A DNA stretch of 64,000 bases from Synechocystis sp. PCC 7338 (GTDB taxonomy: Bacteria; Cyanobacteriota; Cyanobacteriia; Cyanobacteriales; Microcystaceae), in the NCBI RefSeq assembly GCF_018282115.1, contig NZ_CP054306.1, forward strand, positions 3,519,488 through 3,583,487. The letters are read 5' to 3'. Of the stretch, positions 58,582-64,000 are shown one piece after another. The notes beneath the pieces are model-generated. The model was given only the letters and a program-made list of their open reading frames with translations, made no database searches and had not been told where the DNA came from. The position numbers and the translations under genes are program-made. Each line of letters opens with the position of its first letter. The first letter of the stretch is position 1.

Positions 58582-59346
58582 CTATTTACCCAGTAAGCGC
58601 ACGCAACCGATGCCCCCAAAGTAAAGCCCCAGCACAGCCCCAGCTAAAAGAGATTGGGTGAGGGGATCTGTGGAAGGGGTAAGGATTGCCCCCAGCACCA
58701 TCGCCCCCAAAATCACAAAGCGCCAACCCTTCAGCATTTGATCGGAGGAGACAATGCCCAAAAAGCCCAGAACCACTTGAATAATCGGAATTTGAAAAGC
58801 TAGCCCCGTGCTAAACATCAACAGAAGCACAAACTCAAAATATTTATCAATAGACCATAGTTGCTCCACCACATCTGCCCCGTAGCTGACAAAAAATTTG
58901 AGCGCAGCAGGGATGAGGGCATAGTAGGCAAAGCCCAACCCTGCAAAAAAAAGCACGCTGGACCCCAGCACCACCGGCCCCAGTAATCGACGTTCCCGAC
59001 GGGTTAAACCAGGTAAAACGAATTGAATAATTTGGTAGAGGATAAAGGGGCTCATCACTAGGATGCCGCTGTAGCCCGCTACTTTAACGGAAACGAAAAA
59101 AAATTCCCCAGGGGAAAGCTGCAAAAATTTCACTGTGCCCGCCGGCACCTGGAGCCATTGCACCAAGGGTTTGACAAAGATAAAGCAGGCCACCACCCCG
59201 GCCACGACTGCCCCCAAGGACAGAAAAATACGAGTTCTAAGTTCATCAAGGTGATCGAACAAAGACATTTCCACGTCATTGGGCACTTCGTCCAAGTAAT
59301 CGGGGGAAGTTTCCGAGGAAGTGATGTTATCAAGCTGGGTCGGCAT
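58582..59346 (-). CDS. tatC: Sec-independent protein translocase TatC
   Basis: TatC (254 aa) is the multi-span receptor of the twin-arginine translocase, with six hydrophobic helices visible. The N-terminal [15 protein letters not shown] and the [18 protein letters not shown] segment are family signatures. It exports folded proteins across the thylakoid or plasma membrane. The start ATG at 59346 gives about 30 residues before the first conserved motif. It is likely cotranscribed with the Lon-N gene. Confidence 0.95.
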   Translation of the reverse strand: MPTQLDNITSSETSPDYLDEVPNDVEMSLFDHLDELRTRIFLSLGAVVAGVVACFIFVKPLVQWLQVPAGTVKFLQLSPGEFFFVSVKVAGYSGILVMSPFILYQIIQFVLPGLTRRERRLLGPVVLGSSVLFFAGLGFAYYALIPAALKFFVSYGADVVEQLWSIDKYFEFVLLLMFSTGLAFQIPIIQVVLGFLGIVSSDQMLKGWRFVILGAMVLGAILTPSTDPLTQSLLAGAVLGLYFGGIGCVRLLGK

Positions 59347-59510
59347 GGTTTCAGGGCGGGGAAAACAAGTTGCCCCTATTCTGACATTCTCCAGGCACTG
59401 ATTGCGAAGATATCGATGTTGGCCGGGCGATCGCCAATGTCGGGGTCATGCTGAGTTTGACTAATACGGCCCTATTCACCAATCAGAAATAATTTCTCAA
59501 AAACAGAAAT

Positions 59511-61043
59511 CTAGGTGCGATAGAAAAAGCTAAACACACTGTCATTAAAGTCATAGTCGCTAACCCCAGCAATACTGGGCAGATCTTCAAAGCCAAAAGT
59601 GTTATTTTCTAAGCGACGCAGATGTTCAGATTTATCGGGATTAGCAGCACCAAAACCAAAATAAGCCACTGTCTTAGTTTTAAAATCTTCCAAATTCGCC
59701 CCTGCATTGTCGGGATTAAGGGCCAAAAAAGCGGCGATCGCCTGATCAAAATTACCTGACTTTGTCAATAAATCTCCCCCATTGGCGATTAAAAAAGGAG
59801 CATAAAGACGTCCTCCAGCCAAAACAACTTCTCCAAACTGGTTTGCGGTGGTATTTTTGCTGGTATCACCATTGGCGCCAGCTTCCAAAAAAAAATTATT
59901 GACATATTGACTAAGCGCAGTCTGGACATAGCCTCTATCCCCTGGATTTAGCAAATCATCTACCTGGCCATTATTGTTGACATCATAGACATCGAGAATT
60001 GCTCCGCTCGTATCTTCCACCCCATAAAATCCCACCAGATTATGAAATAGGGCATCGGTTTGGGACAGAGCACCATCGTCAGTTTCGCCTTTAATTTCTC
60101 CAGAAACAGAGCTAATATCGTAGGTCAAACTTCCTAAATTGTCCGTGTTAGGTTGAAGGTTAAAAGCATCAGTTACATTAGGATCAAGATAAAAGCTATT
60201 CAAGTCCTGATTCAAGACCCAATATTGCTTTGAAGGAATAAAAATTTGAGTATCTTGAGAAAAAATAGACTCTGTTCCTTGTAATTGGGAGTCACTAAAC
60301 TGAAAATTTATATTTAATCCATTGGGCATCCATAGGCGATTATAAATGCTAGTTGCTATGTCCATAGAAATACTGTAGTAATCGGACAAACTTTGAATAG
60401 TTGATTGTGAATTTGCTTCTAAGTTTTGCAACATAGCCTGATAACTGGTCATAAAATCCTTGAGCAAGGCTCGTTTGTCAAGATCCTGCCAAAGATATTT
60501 ATTGGTATTAGCTACAACCCCTTGATAGTCCCCCAGAAAAAGCTGAAAACCTGGGTCTGCTTGGGCTCCTTCAAAATAGGAATAGGGGGGATTTAGGAGG
60601 GTAGCATCAATTTGATTATCAATTAATTTGTCATAGCGTAAATTCGTGGCACCTGCCTTGATGAAATCTAAACTTTGATACTCTTCTGGGCTAAGCTTTT
60701 GGCTTAAATAGGAACGCAAAGCCCGGGCATAACCAGTATTTGTATCAATCCCCACTCTATTTTTATTTGCTTCCAAATCAATCTCGCCGCAAAGGTCTAA
60801 AATGCCCCCATGAATGGGAAAAAGAGCCAGAATGGCAGGGTATTTATCCTCTAACGACAAGGACAAAGTATCGTCATAGGACATTAAAACCATGTCAGCA
60901 TTATTGTCAAACAGATCTTGATGAGCCTCATCAGCATTTTGGACATATTTAATTTCTAAATTAATGTCTAATTGTGGCTGTAAAGTGCTCAACAAAAAAG
61001 CTGAAATATCTTTAAAGGCTGAGATTTTGAGGGTTGGAGTCAT
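59511..61043 (-). CDS. substrate-binding-fold protein fused to DUF4114
   Basis: A 510-aa protein read from ATG 61043. The first ~260 residues form an NMT1/ThiY/SsuA-like binding-protein fold (TLKISAFKDISAF, GYARALRSYL). The remainder has a Ca-binding-like DVNNNGQVDD and ends with SDYDFNDSVFSF, the DUF4114 hallmark. There is no N-terminal signal peptide, unlike ordinary periplasmic binding proteins. DUF4114 proteins are often exported by type I secretion with a C-terminal signal, so surface or extracellular location is an inference. No ABC permease is adjacent. Confidence 0.72.
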   Translation of the reverse strand: MTPTLKISAFKDISAFLLSTLQPQLDINLEIKYVQNADEAHQDLFDNNADMVLMSYDDTLSLSLEDKYPAILALFPIHGGILDLCGEIDLEANKNRVGIDTNTGYARALRSYLSQKLSPEEYQSLDFIKAGATNLRYDKLIDNQIDATLLNPPYSYFEGAQADPGFQLFLGDYQGVVANTNKYLWQDLDKRALLKDFMTSYQAMLQNLEANSQSTIQSLSDYYSISMDIATSIYNRLWMPNGLNINFQFSDSQLQGTESIFSQDTQIFIPSKQYWVLNQDLNSFYLDPNVTDAFNLQPNTDNLGSLTYDISSVSGEIKGETDDGALSQTDALFHNLVGFYGVEDTSGAILDVYDVNNNGQVDDLLNPGDRGYVQTALSQYVNNFFLEAGANGDTSKNTTANQFGEVVLAGGRLYAPFLIANGGDLLTKSGNFDQAIAAFLALNPDNAGANLEDFKTKTVAYFGFGAANPDKSEHLRRLENNTFGFEDLPSIAGVSDYDFNDSVFSFFYRT

Positions 61044-61697
61044 TGCTTTAATCAACAAAGAGAATAATTTTGGGAAAATTTAATGTTCTCAGCCAATAAG
61101 CTGTAATGGCTTTTTGCTTGGCTGAGTTACTTTGCCCTGCAAAGGGTAAAATTTAAGCTATTGGAGTTTTCAGAATAGACCACCCATAAATTCGAGAATA
61201 CGGAATGTCTATACTACAATTGACAAAAGCTAAAAAAATATTTGAGATCTGAAAAGCTTACACAGAGCGAATTAATGGCAAAAAAGAGTGCTCCAAGCTC
61301 AAATGCCATCCAAAAATGAGAGCGCCATGAAAAAGAGCTTCTCTTTTACGATACTCTAAATATCTGGCTAGTTCACCACAAAGAGGAAAAATTTTTCCCT
61401 TAAGTGCGGAGTGAAAATATAAAAGAAGCAAAGCCACTCTATTGCATGGTACTCAATTTAGCTTTCAATAGATAATTGCCAGTTTGAAATCACAGAAATA
61501 ATTATCTGAATTTCTATTTTAGCAATGATTACAATTTGAAATTACAAAAAAATATTGTTGTTTTTGTCCTTTTAAATTAGTTGAAAATTAAGGAATAAAA
61601 TAAAGAGTAAATTCGTTTTTTCTGTTAAGATTTTAAAATAGATTATTTCAGTTCATTGTACTTATTGTTTTCATCATTTCAACTACCTAGGGTTATT
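61044..61697. other. intergenic, 654 bp, AT-rich
   Basis: Only very short frames occur (up to 14 codons). It holds promoters for the divergent DUF4114-type gene and the dehydrogenase. I see no repeat, RNA or riboswitch. Confidence 0.4.
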
Positions 61698-62570
61698 ATG
61701 AACATTTCCAAAATTACTGTCTTTGGTTTAGGAGTTATGGGCAGTCCTATGGCTCAAAACTTAGTCAAAAATGGTTATCAACCAGTGGGGTACAATCGCA
61801 CGTTGAATCGCTCTTCTGCGCTAGAAGCAGCAAAAGCAGGGGTTAAGGTTGTACATAGCATTACGGAAGCGGCGGAAAATGCGGATATTATTCTCACCTG
61901 TGTTGGCGACGAAAAAGATGTTCAACAACTCATTTTAGGTTCGGGGGGCATTGCTGAATCTGCGAAACCTCAAGCTTTAATAATTGATTGTAGTACTATC
62001 GGCAAAACTACGGCTTGTGATCTTGCTACAACTTTAAAAGCAAAGGGTTTACGTTTTTTAGATGCACCGGTAACAGGGGGCGATATTGGTGCAATAAACG
62101 GTACGTTAACCATCATGGTGGGGGGAGAGCTTGCCGATTTTGAAGAAGCTTTGCCTGTGCTCACAGCTATAGGGAAAAAAGTAGTTCATTGTGGTCCTAG
62201 TGGCAGTGGTCAAGCGGTTAAGCTCTGTAATCAAATTCTTTGTGGTATCCATGCGATCGCCACTGCTGAGGCCATACAACTTTCCAAGCAATTAGGAATC
62301 GAACCAGAGTTAGTGATTGATGTTTGCGGAAGTGGAGCGGCGGGTTCCTGGGCTTTAACCAATTTGGGACCGAAAATGTCAGAAGCTGATTTTGAGCCAG
62401 GCTTTATGGTGAAACATCTTCTTAAGGATCTACGCCTTGTCCGAGAAACTGCTGAAAATGGTCAATTACCAGGGGTTAAGTTGGCAGAAAATTTGTTTAA
62501 ATCTGTTCAATTGTTGGGAGGAGAAGACCAGGGTTCCCAAGCGATTATTCGGGCCTATGATGAAACCTAG
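61698..62570 (+). CDS. beta-hydroxyacid dehydrogenase (3-hydroxyisobutyrate dehydrogenase family)
   Basis: A 290-aa NAD(P)-dependent oxidoreductase. The ATG at 61698 starts the Rossmann fold directly (ITVFGLGVMGSPMAQNL); the frame open from 61656 adds a spurious leader. The substrate motif DAPVTGGDIGAINGTL and the catalytic Lys in GSGQAVKLCNQ (about 170) are intact. Members reduce 3-hydroxyisobutyrate, tartronate semialdehyde or glyoxylate; succinic-semialdehyde reductase activity is known for some. The substrate is not decided by sequence. Confidence 0.9.
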   Translation: MNISKITVFGLGVMGSPMAQNLVKNGYQPVGYNRTLNRSSALEAAKAGVKVVHSITEAAENADIILTCVGDEKDVQQLILGSGGIAESAKPQALIIDCSTIGKTTACDLATTLKAKGLRFLDAPVTGGDIGAINGTLTIMVGGELADFEEALPVLTAIGKKVVHCGPSGSGQAVKLCNQILCGIHAIATAEAIQLSKQLGIEPELVIDVCGSGAAGSWALTNLGPKMSEADFEPGFMVKHLLKDLRLVRETAENGQLPGVKLAENLFKSVQLLGGEDQGSQAIIRAYDET

Positions 62571-62733
62571 ATTAATTTTGGCAAAGCATAAGATGAGAAA
62601 GTCAGACGCTTAATTAAATAATTCAATTTTGAGTTAATCGAAACCATATTTGGCGGAATAATGGCTATTTAAAACTAATTTTTACTACCTCGTCATGTCA
62701 AATTAAAAGCGCCGCTCTGTGCAACAACTATTG

Positions 62734-63384
62734 ATGGTAAAAACCCTATACGATCTTGATCTCAATCAAGGAATTGAATATTTACAATCTCAAGATACCA
62801 GACTCGGGACATTAATTGCTGGGCTAGAAGTTTGTTCATTGACCCATCATCCACCTCGAACCACATTCTTGGAGGCGATCGCCTGGGGGATTATTGGTCA
62901 GCAAATCAATACGAATACAGCTCAAATGTTATTCCAAAAATTTTTAGATTATGCCGAACCTAAGGGATGGACAGCAAAAACCTTAGCCAATGTTGAGCCT
63001 GAATCTTTAAGAGCACTGGGCATCTCTCGCTATAAAGCCCGCTACTTAAAAACCTGGGCGATCGCCTTGCAAAATGATTTTCCCCCTTTATCTGAATTGG
63101 AAACCTGGGATGATCTGAGCATTATTGAACGCTTAACTGCCATTAAAGGAATTGGCCCTTGGACAGCGCAGCTTTTTCTCTTGTTTCGTCTACGTCGCCA
63201 GGATATTTTACCGAGTCAAGATTTGGGAATCCGCATTGCAATTCAAAAATTATATCAATTGCCCGATTGCCCTAGTCCTAAACAAGTGTTTGAATACGGC
63301 AAAAATTGGCAGCCCTATCGCAGTCTGGCTAGTTGGTATTTGTGGCGGAGTTTGTCGGCAACAGTTAGCCAGATCCATTTGTAA
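62734..63384 (+). CDS. DNA-3-methyladenine glycosylase II-type HhH-GPD protein
   Basis: A 216-aa base-excision glycosylase with the helix-hairpin-helix segment LTAIKGIGPWTAQLFLLF (about residue 142) and the catalytic Asp in PSQDLGIRIA. The N-terminal GIIGQQINTNTAQMLF matches AlkA-type proteins. It has no iron-sulfur cluster cysteines, unlike endonuclease III. It removes alkylated purines. The GTG at 62719 five codons upstream is an alternative start. It follows the dehydrogenase gene by about 160 bp. Confidence 0.88.
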   Translation: MVKTLYDLDLNQGIEYLQSQDTRLGTLIAGLEVCSLTHHPPRTTFLEAIAWGIIGQQINTNTAQMLFQKFLDYAEPKGWTAKTLANVEPESLRALGISRYKARYLKTWAIALQNDFPPLSELETWDDLSIIERLTAIKGIGPWTAQLFLLFRLRRQDILPSQDLGIRIAIQKLYQLPDCPSPKQVFEYGKNWQPYRSLASWYLWRSLSATVSQIHL

Positions 63385-63587
63385 ATGTTAATGGCACATA
63401 GGTAACTGACTTTTGCTTCAAATCTTGGACGATAACAACTACAGTAGTTCGACGGCAAAACTACCAAATAAAATCCAGTAAAGATTGACGAGAACCACAA
63501 GTTTTTCAAAAATGTTGAGTATCGACATCTTAATATCTATACTGATAGAAAAGTTTTGTTTTCTTTTTAAAAATAAACAGTGGGAAA

Positions 63588-64000
63588 TTAAGGGCAAAGT
63601 TGTCCCGGCTCTGCCCAAAAACGCCCCCGGCAATGGCTTCTTTCCCCTACCCAATCCACCTGCCATCGATCGCCAATGGGGACAAAATCCACCCGGGTTT
63701 GGTGACCACTGACGGAATCATCGCAACTCCCCATTTGAGTGAGCAAAACAGCAACGGATTCTTGGCTAACAGAGGTAATGGTAGCGCTTTTTGATCGAAA
63801 GCAACCAAAATCCCCTTCTTCCAATTGTTGGGGCAACAGGGGCTGACTATAAAATTGTTGAATGAGCTGGTTTGGGCTAGTCAGGGTATTGAGATTCGAC
63901 CACTGCCAAAATGACTGCCGGGACACTTCGGTAAAAGGGACAACGGCAAACACCTGGCGATCGGGCAGACTGATTTGTCCATCCCCTTGATTGCTAGAGT
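63588..64000 (-). CDS. hypothetical protein, 5' end outside window
   Basis: The minus-strand frame is open to the right edge of the window: codons upstream of the first GTG (63953) continue as NQGDGQISLPDRQ without a stop, so only the C-terminal ~137 residues are seen. The segment contains FTEVSRQSFWQW and several cysteines (GDFGCF, GSCDD, SHCRG, QLC), which suggests an exported protein with disulfides. I do not recognise a family. Confidence 0.65.
   Translation of the reverse strand, partial: SSNQGDGQISLPDRQVFAVVPFTEVSRQSFWQWSNLNTLTSPNQLIQQFYSQPLLPQQLEEGDFGCFRSKSATITSVSQESVAVLLTQMGSCDDSVSGHQTRVDFVPIGDRWQVDWVGERSHCRGRFWAEPGQLCP

Noticed and set aside
1-64000. tRNA, rRNA or CRISPR array
   Set aside because: Scanning the intergenic regions showed no cloverleaf T-arm pattern, no rRNA-like sequence and no regularly spaced direct repeats.

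Overview
The window looks like a stretch of a unicellular cyanobacterial chromosome very close to Synechocystis sp. PCC 6803. The evidence is the dense scatter of HIP1 octamers (GCGATCGC), a plastocyanin gene, an FtsH2-type protease, a cta terminal oxidase cluster, and gene neighbourhoods recalled from PCC 6803 (ctaCDE with thioredoxin; the guanidine hydrolase operon; ftsH2 / Lon-N / tatC). Several proteins, including plastocyanin, seem from memory to differ from PCC 6803, so a sister strain is plausible. Most of the window is ordinary chromosomal coding sequence on both strands, with no tRNA, rRNA or CRISPR array seen.

Layout. 1-11.6 kb: TldD-like protein (cut by the window edge), mnmA, a secreted phospholipase C/P1-nuclease-like protein with a GH13 glucanase, an ABC-F ATPase, an EgtD-like methyltransferase, a pyrF operon, an IS200/IS605-type end remnant, a small secreted HExxH protein and an uncatalogued 35-aa membrane peptide. 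11.7-14.9 kb: an IS graveyard in which an IS630 fragment truncates a TerB/J-domain gene, an IS701-like element cuts the IS630 fragment, and an ISY100-like element abuts the IS701. 15-25.6 kb: polA, a phosphoketolase-like enzyme, a CBS-linked site-2 protease, YggS and a double-domain radical SAM protein. 25.6-26.6 kb: decayed small genes including an MNT-type antitoxin pseudogene. 26.7-31.8 kb: ctaCDE, thioredoxin and a DegT-family aminotransferase.

31.8-37.3 kb is the best functional unit: a six-gene minus-strand operon (guanidine hydrolase, HypA-like, HypB-like, then binding protein, permease and ATPase of an ABC importer) preceded by a recognisable guanidine-I (ykkC) riboswitch. Its 3' aptamer arm can instead pair with a downstream segment to make a terminator, which gives a concrete ON-switch model: guanidine enters by the importer, its own riboswitch senses it, and a nickel enzyme matured by HypA/HypB paralogues hydrolyses it.

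37.5-64 kb: tandem GAF and GAF-GGDEF genes, an IS630 fossil, an esterase, a DUF928 / CHASE2-cyclase / metallo-beta-lactamase cluster, a pilin-like surface protein, petE, a sterol-desaturase-family hydroxylase, mnmG, a six-PAS histidine kinase with a degenerate receiver, trmFO, ftsH2, a Lon-N protein, tatC, a binding-protein/DUF4114 fusion without signal peptide, a beta-hydroxyacid dehydrogenase and a DNA glycosylase. Three tRNA-modification genes (mnmA, mnmG, trmFO) lie in the window but are not linked as an operon.
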